64,000 nt of DNA, taken from Flavobacterium frigidimaris. Lineage in GTDB: Bacteria; Bacteroidota; Bacteroidia; Flavobacteriales; Flavobacteriaceae. The first letter of the stretch is position 1, and each line of letters opens with the position of its first letter. The notes beneath the pieces are model-generated. The model worked only from the letters and a program-made list of their open reading frames with translations. It ran no database searches and was not told the DNA's origin. Where the stretch lies: the NCBI GenBank assembly GCA_900129595.1, contig FQWG01000004.1, positions 124,001 through 188,000 of the forward strand, read 5' to 3'. The position numbers and the translations under genes are program-made. Shown here piece by piece: positions 51,427 to 59,535 of this stretch.

Positions 51427-52179
51427 ATGAATAAATATCTACTTTATTTAGGAACAGCTCTACTGCTATTAATAAACACAAGTTGTCATGATTCAAAAAG
51501 CAAAAAAGAGCCTGCGCAAATTCAGGAAACCCTAAATCAGGTAGAAGAAGTTTCAGAAGACAATGTTTCATCAACCGAAAGAAGCAAAAATCCTGCAGAT
51601 TTCGTTCCAAAAGGTTATGTAATCTTCGATACCATTTATGGCGATTTAAATAAAGATAAAATTGAAGACTGCGTTCTGATTATAAAAGGCACTAACAAAA
51701 GTGAGATCATTAAAGACGAATACCGTGGTCAGTTAGACCGCAATCGCAGGGGGATACTTGTTCTGTTAAACAAAGGCGACGGTTACGAACTGGCTGTTAA
51801 AAATGACAACTGTTTTTCTTCTGAAAATGAAGATGGTGGAGTTTATTTTGCACCGGACCTAGGCGTTGAAATAATCAAAGGAAAACTTTTTATACATTAT
51901 GCCCACGGAAGATACGGATATTGGAGATACATGTTTAGGCTTCAAAATTCAGATCTTGAACTCATCGGATACGATGCAAGCAGCAATCACGGACCTACAG
52001 TACTTACAGAAACAAGCATCAATTTCTTAACCAGAAGAAAAATAGTAAATGAAAACACAAACCCAAATATCGATGAACCTGAAATATTTGAAAAGAGAGA
52101 AATAAAAATCAATAAAACAAAACTATTTAAATTATCTGAAATAGAAGATTTTGATAAACTTGAAGTTTCAGAAGATTAA
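51427..52179 (+). CDS. Lipoprotein with Ca-loop-like motif
   Basis: 250 residues. MNKYLLYLGTALLLLINTSC is an SPII signal (Cys20). The mature part starts with an acidic linker, then carries TIYGDLNKDKIEDCVLIIKG (about residues 70-90), a D-x-N-x-D loop of the same type as in the flanking genes, and HYAHGRYGYWRYMFRLQNSD. It probably sits on the periplasmic side of a membrane. Function unknown. Confidence 0.75.
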   Translation: MNKYLLYLGTALLLLINTSCHDSKSKKEPAQIQETLNQVEEVSEDNVSSTERSKNPADFVPKGYVIFDTIYGDLNKDKIEDCVLIIKGTNKSEIIKDEYRGQLDRNRRGILVLLNKGDGYELAVKNDNCFSSENEDGGVYFAPDLGVEIIKGKLFIHYAHGRYGYWRYMFRLQNSDLELIGYDASSNHGPTVLTETSINFLTRRKIVNENTNPNIDEPEIFEKREIKINKTKLFKLSEIEDFDKLEVSED

Positions 52180-52207
52180 ATATAATCGTTTATACAATAT
52201 ACCAAAT

Positions 52208-53257
52208 ATGAAACTAAAGATTTCTTTACTCCTTTTTCTTTGTGCAGTATTTTATAATGCAAATGCACAAAAAGCTTATATCATTAATGATTTTATGAAA
52301 GGTTATACTTTGTATTTTGCCCAACAAACAGTAAACTCAGAAATTAAAGAATATTACAAGCTTACAGATAACGAAAGTAAAAAAACAGTACTGGAATATG
52401 GTGCAAAAGAATTGTCTTCCTTACCAATCAGTAAAACAGCAAAAACAATAGCATTCAAAAGTATTTCTGATAAAAATATCCGTGTGTTGGGCGATGTTAA
52501 CTTTGATGGCAGACCGGATATTATCATTTTTGACACAGAAATTTTGGACGAAGGCTGTTATTCACCTCAAGCAACAGCAAGTATTTTTATCAATACGTCG
52601 AATGGTTTTATCTCTAGTCCAGGCATAAGTAGTATGTATAATAATGCTAATTGCCTGCGCGGCGGCTCATTTGAGATTGATCCAAAATACAAACGCATCA
52701 TAACATCAAGTTCCGGCGGGGCTGCTCTTCATGGCGTCGAGCACTACAGCGTTACCGGTACAGAGGTCAAAATGTTATCCAGTTTTGAAGAAGATGGATT
52801 TGCTCAAGGCCCTTTTTCAAAAATAACAGGCAAGAGATTAGAGAACAATAAATATGTTTCTTTTACCTCTTTATCGCTCTACGAAACTGGTTTAAAAGAA
52901 AATAAATTACTTGCTTTCGACACAAAAAATGGCAAAGGACGTGTGATCGTATTTAAAGCAGATAATATTTTGTATTACGCCTTTCAGCAAAACGACGAAT
53001 ATCAATTTGTTTCTTTTGCACATCCCTCCCATCCAGAAAAAGCAGATAAAGCGATATTCAAATTCAGAAAACAAAATACGGATAACGAATTGGAGTTTAA
53101 CAGCGGTAATATTAAATATATAATATACGAAACACCAAATTCCATTGGCATTAAAATTAATGTAAACGGGAAAATATCCGACTGGCAGGGTGTGGGTAAA
53201 GAAGGAACTTTATCTTCTTTGACAAATGCTAAGTTTATAAATCTTGTTAGAGAATAG
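52208..53257 (+). CDS. Exported protein with Ca-loop-like motif (XAC2610-like)
   Basis: 349 residues from the ATG at 52208; translation upstream of this start is not protein-like. A signal peptide (MKLKISLLLFLCAVFYNANA) is followed by RVLGDVNFDGRPDIIIFDTE (about residues 96-115), a textbook D-x-N-x-D-G-x-x-D loop, then SPQATASIFINTSNGF and SSSGGAALHGVEHYSVTGTE. It is the last gene of the ankyrin/exported-protein run; the next gene converges on it. Confidence 0.78.
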   Translation: MKLKISLLLFLCAVFYNANAQKAYIINDFMKGYTLYFAQQTVNSEIKEYYKLTDNESKKTVLEYGAKELSSLPISKTAKTIAFKSISDKNIRVLGDVNFDGRPDIIIFDTEILDEGCYSPQATASIFINTSNGFISSPGISSMYNNANCLRGGSFEIDPKYKRIITSSSGGAALHGVEHYSVTGTEVKMLSSFEEDGFAQGPFSKITGKRLENNKYVSFTSLSLYETGLKENKLLAFDTKNGKGRVIVFKADNILYYAFQQNDEYQFVSFAHPSHPEKADKAIFKFRKQNTDNELEFNSGNIKYIIYETPNSIGIKINVNGKISDWQGVGKEGTLSSLTNAKFINLVRE

Positions 53258-53279
53258 AGTTTGAAATAAAGCAAATAAT

Positions 53280-53510
53280 CTAAGTCTCTTTAACTGTAAT
53301 AATCTTTACGGGACAAGCCTTAGCTGCCAATTCAAAACTTTCGACAATGGCATGATTATTAGATTTTAAAGTATAAAAACCTTTCGCATCTTTGGAATGA
53401 ATCAAAACTGATTTCCCATCTTTTTTAGACATCTGAAAATGCACCGGATCCATTTCGACGCAATAATTACAGCCAATGCATTTGTCTCTTTGTAAAGTTA
53501 CAATAACCAT
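53280..53510 (-). CDS. Small 4Fe-4S ferredoxin
   Basis: 76 residues. One 4Fe-4S cluster is indicated by CIGCNYC (C11, C14, C17) plus the fourth Cys in AAKACPVKI. The single-cluster form is typical of electron-donor ferredoxins. The ATG overlaps the stop of trhP by one base, so its expression is coupled to trhP, a predicted Fe-S enzyme. The pairing suggests it supplies electrons or helps mature the TrhP cluster. Confidence 0.9.
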   Translation of the reverse strand: MVIVTLQRDKCIGCNYCVEMDPVHFQMSKKDGKSVLIHSKDAKGFYTLKSNNHAIVESFELAAKACPVKIITVKET

Positions 53511-54751
53511 TATGCTTCAACGATTTTGTATAATTTATCCGACATTCTGATTCTAAAAGGAAGTTTGAAAGTGCAATCGTCGCCTTTTGTAGCCTTTTCA
53601 GAAACCAAATCATTTACCATCATTTCGTCGATAATCATTTCCTGCGCTCCGGTACTTGGGCCAGTAACGAGAATTCGATCACCAATTTTAATGTCATAGG
53701 CTTCTATTTTAAATTGTCCCACTTCTGCTTTTGGGAAATAATGCGTTCCTTTCCCTACATAAACCTTTTTCTGCGTTGCTGCAGATCCCGGAATATCACT
53801 CCATTCTCCTAATTCCTGCCCCAGATAATATCCAGACCAGAAACCGCGATTGTAAACGGTGTTTAAAGCTTCCATCCAGACAGAAACCTTTTCTTTAGAG
53901 AATGTATTATCATAATAAGCATCAATAGCCTCACGATACGTTTTAATAACCGTTGCTACATATTCAGGTGCACGGCCACGACCTTCAATTTTTAAAACCT
54001 GAATTCCCGAATTGATTACCTGATCTAAAAAGTCAAGCGTACACAAATCCTTAGGCGACATCATGTATTCGTTATCCAATTCGATTTCAAAACCGGTTTC
54101 CTGATCGATCACCGTGTATTTTTTTCGGCAATTTTGTTTGCACGCTCCACGATTTGCCGATGAATTATGCGAATGCAGACTCAAATAACATTTACCGGAA
54201 ACTGCCATACATAAAGCACCGTGACCGAAAATTTCTATTTCTACTAAATTCCCGTTTGGTCCTTTTATTTGTTCTTTCTCAATTTGATCTGTGATGCTTT
54301 TCACCTGTCGCAAACTCAATTCACGGCTTAAAACCATAGTATCTGCAAACAAACTGTAGAATTTAATGGTTTCAATGTTCGTTACGTTCAATTGAGTCGA
54401 AATATGAACTTCCATACCAATAGTTCTTGCCATTGCAATTACAGCCTGATCAGATGCAATAACGGCCGTAATATTGGCTTCTTTGGCCTTATTCAGTAAC
54501 GTTTTTACGACAGATAAATCATGATCGTAAATAATCGTGTTCAGAGTCAGATAGCTTCGTACATTTTTGGCTTCACAACGATTGGCGATTTCCTGCAAAT
54601 CATCCATAGTAAAATTCACCGTTGAACGCGCACGCATGTTAAGTTGTTCTACTCCAAAATAAACAGAATCTGCACCATTATCGAGCGCAGCCTGAAGTGA
54701 ATCAAAACTCCCTGCGGGAGCCATAAGTTCGATTGTATTATTCGTTGTCAT
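53510..54751 (-). CDS. trhP: U32-family protein, predicted tRNA 5-hydroxyuridine synthase TrhP
   Basis: 413 residues. Despite the peptidase name, U32 members of this branch (TrhP of E. coli) hydroxylate U34 of tRNA using prephenate and a 4Fe-4S cluster. The signature EIEIFGHGALCMAVSGKCYL includes C181 and C188, with C204 and C208 following in NRGACKQNCRK. The N-terminus starts ELMAPAGSFDSLQAAL, typical of the barrel. The last 86 residues form a beta-barrel-like domain that is also found at the C-terminus of trhO. Confidence 0.9.
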   Translation of the reverse strand: MTTNNTIELMAPAGSFDSLQAALDNGADSVYFGVEQLNMRARSTVNFTMDDLQEIANRCEAKNVRSYLTLNTIIYDHDLSVVKTLLNKAKEANITAVIASDQAVIAMARTIGMEVHISTQLNVTNIETIKFYSLFADTMVLSRELSLRQVKSITDQIEKEQIKGPNGNLVEIEIFGHGALCMAVSGKCYLSLHSHNSSANRGACKQNCRKKYTVIDQETGFEIELDNEYMMSPKDLCTLDFLDQVINSGIQVLKIEGRGRAPEYVATVIKTYREAIDAYYDNTFSKEKVSVWMEALNTVYNRGFWSGYYLGQELGEWSDIPGSAATQKKVYVGKGTHYFPKAEVGQFKIEAYDIKIGDRILVTGPSTGAQEMIIDEMMVNDLVSEKATKGDDCTFKLPFRIRMSDKLYKIVEA

Positions 54752-54820
54752 TTTTATTTGTATTGTATTCCAATGGTCAAACCATTGATTATTTTGTTTT
54801 GTTGTATATATACATTGTGT

Positions 54821-54900
54821 CCCTGCGGTTGAAACCGCGGGCTATGTTTTTCCTTTTTATGTGTGGTATTTCAATATAACCCGAGGTTGAAACTACGGGG
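54821..54900. repeat. Two tandem palindromes next to RAYT 2
   Basis: CCCTGCGGTT-g-AAACCGCGGG (54821-54841) and CCCGAGGTTGAAACTACGGG (54880-54899) are imperfect palindromes of one design, spaced about 60 bp. They lie between trhP and the transposase gene on its 3' side. The sequence family differs from that of the RAYT at 34.6 kb. Confidence 0.7.
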
Positions 54901-54922
54901 AATGTATCGTTGAGTTAAAAAA

Positions 54923-55360
54923 TCATTTCTCTCCCAATCCATGCAATTTTACAAAATCGTCAAATTCATCTTGTCCATTTTTCTTAAGGTGATGATGCTT
55001 TTGATTTTTAATGTAATTATAGACAACCTCTAACTGAGACTCACTAACTGAATAAGCCGCAAATCCTGTTTGCCAGGCAAATTTTTCAAGGATAAGTTCT
55101 TCTCTATTTATAAAATGGGAAGAACTTCCTTTTATTTGCTTTACAATATCTGAGATCGTTTTTTGTGGATTTTGTAAAAATAAAACATGCACATGATCAG
55201 GCATTCCGTTTAGGATTCTAACAGGACAACCGAGATCAATTAACTCTTCATAAATGAAATCATACAAATTTTTCTCAATTAAATCATCAATTAATTCCTG
55301 ACGATTTTTAGTTGCCCAAATGGCATGAATCCATAGTTTGGTAAAGGATTGTGACATCAA
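54923..55360 (-). CDS. REP-associated tyrosine transposase (IS200-like Y1 family)
   Basis: 145 residues. The HUH motif is H56-V-H58 in GMPDHVHVLF; the catalytic Tyr is Y114 in VVYNYIKNQKHHHLKKNG. It is intact and encoded in the same direction as trhO (upstream) and trhP (downstream). It is only distantly like the RAYT at 34.6 kb, by eye about a third identical. Two palindromes lie downstream, as expected for a RAYT with its own REP family. Its 21-bp gap after trhO means the three genes may share a transcript. Confidence 0.88.
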   Translation of the reverse strand: MMSQSFTKLWIHAIWATKNRQELIDDLIEKNLYDFIYEELIDLGCPVRILNGMPDHVHVLFLQNPQKTISDIVKQIKGSSSHFINREELILEKFAWQTGFAAYSVSESQLEVVYNYIKNQKHHHLKKNGQDEFDDFVKLHGLGEK

Positions 55361-55381
55361 TAAATTAGCTTAAAATTTTAG

Positions 55382-56740
55382 CTAATTTACAATTTTATAC
55401 AATTTATCTGACAAACGAATACGAAATGGAACCTCAAAAGTAACTCGATCTCCAATTTTAGCAGTAGTGGCTTGTGCTTCGTTGACGATCATTTTTTCTA
55501 AAATTAATTCCTGATTCCCTGTAGTAGGCCCTGAAATTAAGATTTTATCACCAGTATTTAATTCGTGGTTTTCGATAGTAAAAAGACCAACTTGCGCTTT
55601 TACATAGTAATGTTCTGCTTTTCCAAGAAGTACTTTTTTGACTTTTATTTTTTGACGAATATCTAGTGGCTTTTCGGCTGTAGCCAAAGAAGTATTGGCT
55701 AGTTCACCAGAATGTTTAAATTTCAAACTATCTGATTTTCCTTTTCTAAAAACCTTGTTTCCAACTTGTTTTCCGGTTCTTAAACGAACCTGATCAACAA
55801 GAGGCATATGTATAATATCAAGACATTCTGTAGAACAACAGTTTTCCATTGCAGCTTTACATTCATCACATTGAATAAACAACAAATGACATCCGTCATT
55901 TTCGCAATTGGTGTGATTGTCGCAAGGTTTTCCGCATTGATGGCATTGTGAGATAATATCATCCGTGATTCTTTCGCCAAGGCGATTATCAAACACGAAG
56001 TTTTTCCCAATGAATTTGCTTTCTAAACCTTCAGCTTCAATTTGTTTGGCATAATTAATGATTCCGCCTTCTAACTGATAAACATTTTTAAAACCCTGGT
56101 GTTTAAAATAAGCACTTGCTTTTTCGCAACGAATTCCACCAGTACAATACATCACAAGGTTTTTATCTTCTTTATGGTTTTGAAGCTGCTCGTTGATAAT
56201 TGGCAGACTTTCTCTAAAAGTCTCAACATCGGGAGTAATAGCATTTTTAAAATGTCCAACCTCACTTTCGTAGTGATTTCTAAAATCAACAACAATCGTA
56301 TTGGGATCATCAAGAATATCATTGAATTCCTTGGCTTTCAGGTGAACGCCAATATCAGTAACATCGAAAGTTTCGTCGTTCAAACCGTCGGCAACGATTT
56401 TATCACGAACCTTGATAGTTAATTTTAAAAAGGAATGGTCATCATGTTCTACGGCTTCATTCAAACGTATACCTTTCATGAAATCATAAACTTCGAGAGT
56501 AGCTCTAAAAGCCTCCAAATTTTCTTCAGGAATACTCATTTGAGCATTTATTCCTTCAGTGGCAACGTAAATTCTGCCTAAAGCATCAAGTGCGTTCCAG
56601 GCTAAGAATAAATCATCGCGAAATTTTTTGGGATCTTGAATTTTGGCATACGCATAGAAAGACAACGTTAGTCGTTGTTTACCGGCATCATCGATCATGA
56701 TGGCTCTTTCTTCTGCGCTTAAAGTGTTGTACAGTTGCAT
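55382..56740 (-). CDS. trhO: Rhodanese-domain protein, predicted O2-dependent tRNA uridine-34 hydroxylase TrhO, extended form
   Basis: 452 residues from the ATG at 56740 (MQLYNTLSAEERAIMIDD); an ATG-like frame upstream adds 15 doubtful residues. The rhodanese core carries MYCTGGIRCEKASAYFK with C199 and C205, the redox pair of E. coli TrhO. A Cys-rich zinc-like region follows (CHQCGKPCDNHTNCENDGC to CCSTEC, 266-306). E. coli TrhO is about 350 residues; here about 100 extra C-terminal residues (368-451) match the C-terminal domain of the neighbouring TrhP at roughly half of positions. Confidence 0.92.
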   Translation of the reverse strand: MQLYNTLSAEERAIMIDDAGKQRLTLSFYAYAKIQDPKKFRDDLFLAWNALDALGRIYVATEGINAQMSIPEENLEAFRATLEVYDFMKGIRLNEAVEHDDHSFLKLTIKVRDKIVADGLNDETFDVTDIGVHLKAKEFNDILDDPNTIVVDFRNHYESEVGHFKNAITPDVETFRESLPIINEQLQNHKEDKNLVMYCTGGIRCEKASAYFKHQGFKNVYQLEGGIINYAKQIEAEGLESKFIGKNFVFDNRLGERITDDIISQCHQCGKPCDNHTNCENDGCHLLFIQCDECKAAMENCCSTECLDIIHMPLVDQVRLRTGKQVGNKVFRKGKSDSLKFKHSGELANTSLATAEKPLDIRQKIKVKKVLLGKAEHYYVKAQVGLFTIENHELNTGDKILISGPTTGNQELILEKMIVNEAQATTAKIGDRVTFEVPFRIRLSDKLYKIVN

Positions 56741-56794
56741 GCTATAAACTAATTTAAGTTGAGAAATTATTTTTTGAAGGTGCAAAAGTACGAA

Positions 56795-56996
56795 AAAGGT
56801 TCAAAGTAACAAAGGTTCAAAGCGACAAAGGTTCTGAGTTGCAGAGGGACTAAGGTTCTAAGATCAAAAAAAGTGATAAAACAACAAAAGCACTATATTT
56901 CTATAGTGCTTTTATTAAATCTTTGTACCTCTGTACCTTTGTCACTCTGAACCTAAATCTTAGAACCTCAGCAACTCAGAACCTTAGCAACTTAAA
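56795..56996. repeat. Nine-unit octamer-periodic inverted repeat with central terminator
   Basis: The left array from 56795 reads AAAGGTTC, AAAGTAAC, AAAGGTTC, AAAGCGAC, AAAGGTTC, TGAGTTGC, AGAGGGAC, TAAGGTTC at exact 8-nt spacing. The right array (about 56921-56992) is the antisense type, TTTGTACC, TCTGTACC, TTTGTCAC, TCTGAACC, then TTAGAACC, TCAGCAAC, TCAGAACC, TTAGCAAC. In the centre AAAAGCACTATA (56886-56897) pairs with TATAGTGCTTTT (56902-56913). This is the clearest example of the family in the window. Confidence 0.85.
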
Positions 56997-56998
56997 AA

Positions 56999-57409
56999 TT
57001 AGCAGAATTCGTTAAACGCATCTTGCAAGTTCTCCGCGATTAATTCAGCTGGACGACCTTCGATGTGGTGACGCTCTAACATGTGAACCAATTCTCCGTT
57101 TTTGAACAAAGCCATAGAAGGCGATGATGGAGGAAAAGGGAACATATGTTGTCTTGCAGCATCAACAGCTTCTTTGTCAACACCTGCAAAAACAGTAATT
57201 AAGTGATCTGGTTTTTTAGCTCCTTCTAAACTCATTTTTGCTCCCGGACGTGCGTTTCTTGCAGCACAACCACAAACAGAGTTTACAACAACTAAAGTGG
57301 TACCTTCAGCTTTGATAGCGTTATCTACAGCGTCAGCACTATGTAAATCTTGAAAACCTGCAGCAGTCAATTCAGCTTGCATTGGTTTTACCATTTCTTC
57401 TGGATACAT
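56999..57409 (-). CDS. BrxA/BrxB-family bacilliredoxin
   Basis: 136 residues. The redox motif is C46-G-C48 in VVNSVCGCAARNARPGAK, as in the YphP/YqiW (BrxA/BrxB) bacilliredoxins, and FPPSSPSMALFKNGELVHML is the family C-terminal part. These proteins reduce bacillithiol-mixed disulfides on proteins in the cytosol. Bacillithiol is known in some Bacteroidota. A TAACTTTG element precedes it. Confidence 0.93.
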   Translation of the reverse strand: MYPEEMVKPMQAELTAAGFQDLHSADAVDNAIKAEGTTLVVVNSVCGCAARNARPGAKMSLEGAKKPDHLITVFAGVDKEAVDAARQHMFPFPPSSPSMALFKNGELVHMLERHHIEGRPAELIAENLQDAFNEFC

Positions 57410-57442
57410 ATCTCTTTATTTTTAAATTTTACTTTTGATCTG

Positions 57443-57450
57443 CAAAGTTA
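57443..57450 (-). promoter_or_regulatory. Candidate -7 element for the bacilliredoxin gene
   Basis: TAACTTTG on the minus strand, a full TAnnTTTG match, 34 bp upstream of the ATG at 57409. Confidence 0.5.
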
Positions 57451-57513
57451 CAAAGTTTAGTGGCAACTAGTTAATTTGAAGTATAAAGTTTTGTTATAGT
57501 TCGATTGAAAAAA

Positions 57514-58305
57514 TCAAAACCTTACCTGATAAGGATAAGTCTCATATACTGTATTATCTTCATTAATTGAAAAACCTTTTGCAGCATCTGTTTTTGCCGA
57601 TTCAATAAGTGCTTTAACTTCCTCTCTTTGCTTTCCTTGCTTAAGCCAACAAATTGCTTTATAAAACTTTACATCCGAAAATTCCGGATAGATTTTTAAA
57701 GCTTTATCAAAAATGACAATCGCTTCATCCCATTTTTTAAGTTCATATTTAGCAATTCCTTGATAGAAATATGCCGTTGGATGTTCTAATTGCTGTCTGT
57801 TTTTATAGATATCATTTACATAATCGTCAAAAAGTTGCTCTGCTTTTGCATAATCGTTCAGCTGCAGATAGCAAAGCCCCATATAAAAACTATAGGTATG
57901 ATCCATTCTATATCCGTTTCCATAAAGTTTAATGCATTCTTCTAAATCTGTGATAGCGTCTTTGTAATTTTTTGAGAAAATACATTTCATAAAACCTCTA
58001 TAAGGCAGCCACTCTTTCTTGTCGTATAAAACAGCTTTATCGAGATACTGCATTCCGACTTCGTACTTTTTGCATTTAAAATAAGGCATTGCTTTTTGCT
58101 GCCATAAATAAGCAACAGTGCTGTCTTTTTTGAGACCCTGATCCAGACAAGACTGCCACTCGCTCATTTCAATATTATAATTATGCTTCTCTGCACAATT
58201 TGTCAAAAACTCTTCGACGATTGCATCATGGGCTTTGTTTGTAGAAACTTGCCCAAAAGATAAAAGAGTAAAAAAGAAGCTAAATCCTAAAGTAATATTT
58301 TTCAA
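57514..58305 (-). CDS. TPR protein with signal peptide
   Basis: 263 residues. A short signal peptide (MKNITLGFSFFFTLLSFGQ) is followed by an N-terminal domain and at least four tetratricopeptide repeats from about residue 65 to 240 (MPYFKCKKYEVGMQYLDKAV, YQGIAKYELKKWDEAIVIFD). Predicted periplasmic scaffold. It begins 6 bp after the lycopene cyclase stop, so the two may be co-transcribed. Confidence 0.87.
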   Translation of the reverse strand: MKNITLGFSFFFTLLSFGQVSTNKAHDAIVEEFLTNCAEKHNYNIEMSEWQSCLDQGLKKDSTVAYLWQQKAMPYFKCKKYEVGMQYLDKAVLYDKKEWLPYRGFMKCIFSKNYKDAITDLEECIKLYGNGYRMDHTYSFYMGLCYLQLNDYAKAEQLFDDYVNDIYKNRQQLEHPTAYFYQGIAKYELKKWDEAIVIFDKALKIYPEFSDVKFYKAICWLKQGKQREEVKALIESAKTDAAKGFSINEDNTVYETYPYQVRF

Positions 58306-58311
58306 AAGTTA

Positions 58312-59517
58312 TTATTTTGAGTTAAATTTATTTGAAAGAAAAATCACTCTAAATAACGCTTTTATAAATGGTATTTTAGGACACTTTAAAATAACTTTAA
58401 CATCCTCAAAAAAAGTAGTTTCCTCATCCAGAAATTTAAAAATCAAAGCGGGATTTCCTTTTTTAAACATAGATGAGAAAATAGAACTTCCCAATTCGTT
58501 ATGGCGATGCAGAATATCTAAAAGCAGTAAATCATAAAACCAAAATCTGATTCTTTTATGAAATTTTGACATTTTGAAGGATTCCGAAGTTTCGGGAGAA
58601 GAATTTTTATTAACCAGAAACGCGACCAATTCAGATGATTTTTTATCCGAATTTCTAAAGGTATATCCCGTACTTGCTTTTGTCCATCCGCCGGCGGTTC
58701 CAATATTCAGCACTCGTTTGGTATTCTTTTTCCAAAAAGGGAAACACGTCATAGGAATACTGCCCTGCTCCTTTTCGACAATTTCATATTGATCAGCTCC
58801 CAGATTTCTCAAATAAATTTGAATTTCATTTTCGTATTCTTCTTTTGCGAGAAGATCTTCAGAAAACAAAGTATACTCCACTAAAGCTTCGGTTTTAGAA
58901 ATAGGTAAAACATACATAAAACGCGTATTGCCTCTTTGTTCCACCGAAAAATCCATAAAAGTTGCTTGTTCCGGATTGAAAATTTCAGTTTTGCTTTTTA
59001 CCAACCAACCCACAAAATGCTGTTGCAGAACCGGATATTTGGTCTGGCTTAAAGCAAAAGCTTTGGTATAAATACTGTTGAATAAATAATCGCAGGTATA
59101 TCGATTGTCCTCGGTTCCCACAAAAACATGCGTTTCGAGTTCGTTGATATCGGTTACTTTTTCGTTTAAAAAAGTAATATTTTGATGTTTCGAAAGTTCC
59201 TCAAATACAAAATCATAAAAGTCTAATCCGCGAACTTGATTGTATTGATAAGGTTTAAGCGCTAAATCACGCCTAAAATCTTCATTGGCAAACAAAGCCG
59301 AAACCCATTTTTTCGAGATAACGGAATTCCATAACGTTTCTTCTTTTGACCAAAAACACCAGGTTCTGTCATTGGTCTTTTTTGCATCTTCGTCTAATAA
59401 CAAAATAGATTTATCGCTGAATTTTCCAGACAAAACCATTTTATAAACGGTCATCAAAGCAGATAAACCTGTTCCGGTAAAGATATAATTGAAGTGTGGA
59501 ATTTGTGAAGAAGCCAT
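58312..59517 (-). CDS. crtY: Lycopene cyclase-family flavoprotein
   Basis: 401 residues from the ATG at 59517. The N-terminus (HFNYIFTGTGLSALMTVYKM) is the dinucleotide-binding Rossmann motif, and RTWCFWSKEETLW and FPFWKKNTKRVLNIGTAGGW fit the CrtY-type lycopene cyclase (PF05834). CrtY closes the beta-ionone rings of lycopene to give beta-carotene. No other carotenoid gene is in the window, so the substrate assignment is by family only. The C-terminus is basic and longer than some homologues. Confidence 0.85.
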   Translation of the reverse strand: MASSQIPHFNYIFTGTGLSALMTVYKMVLSGKFSDKSILLLDEDAKKTNDRTWCFWSKEETLWNSVISKKWVSALFANEDFRRDLALKPYQYNQVRGLDFYDFVFEELSKHQNITFLNEKVTDINELETHVFVGTEDNRYTCDYLFNSIYTKAFALSQTKYPVLQQHFVGWLVKSKTEIFNPEQATFMDFSVEQRGNTRFMYVLPISKTEALVEYTLFSEDLLAKEEYENEIQIYLRNLGADQYEIVEKEQGSIPMTCFPFWKKNTKRVLNIGTAGGWTKASTGYTFRNSDKKSSELVAFLVNKNSSPETSESFKMSKFHKRIRFWFYDLLLLDILHRHNELGSSIFSSMFKKGNPALIFKFLDEETTFFEDVKVILKCPKIPFIKALFRVIFLSNKFNSK

Positions 59518-59535
59518 TTTCAAAAATAAGAAATT

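Noticed and set aside
56795..56996. Octamer array considered as a CRISPR array
   Set aside because: Units are 8 nt with no spacers, the two halves are inverted, and no cas gene is in the window.
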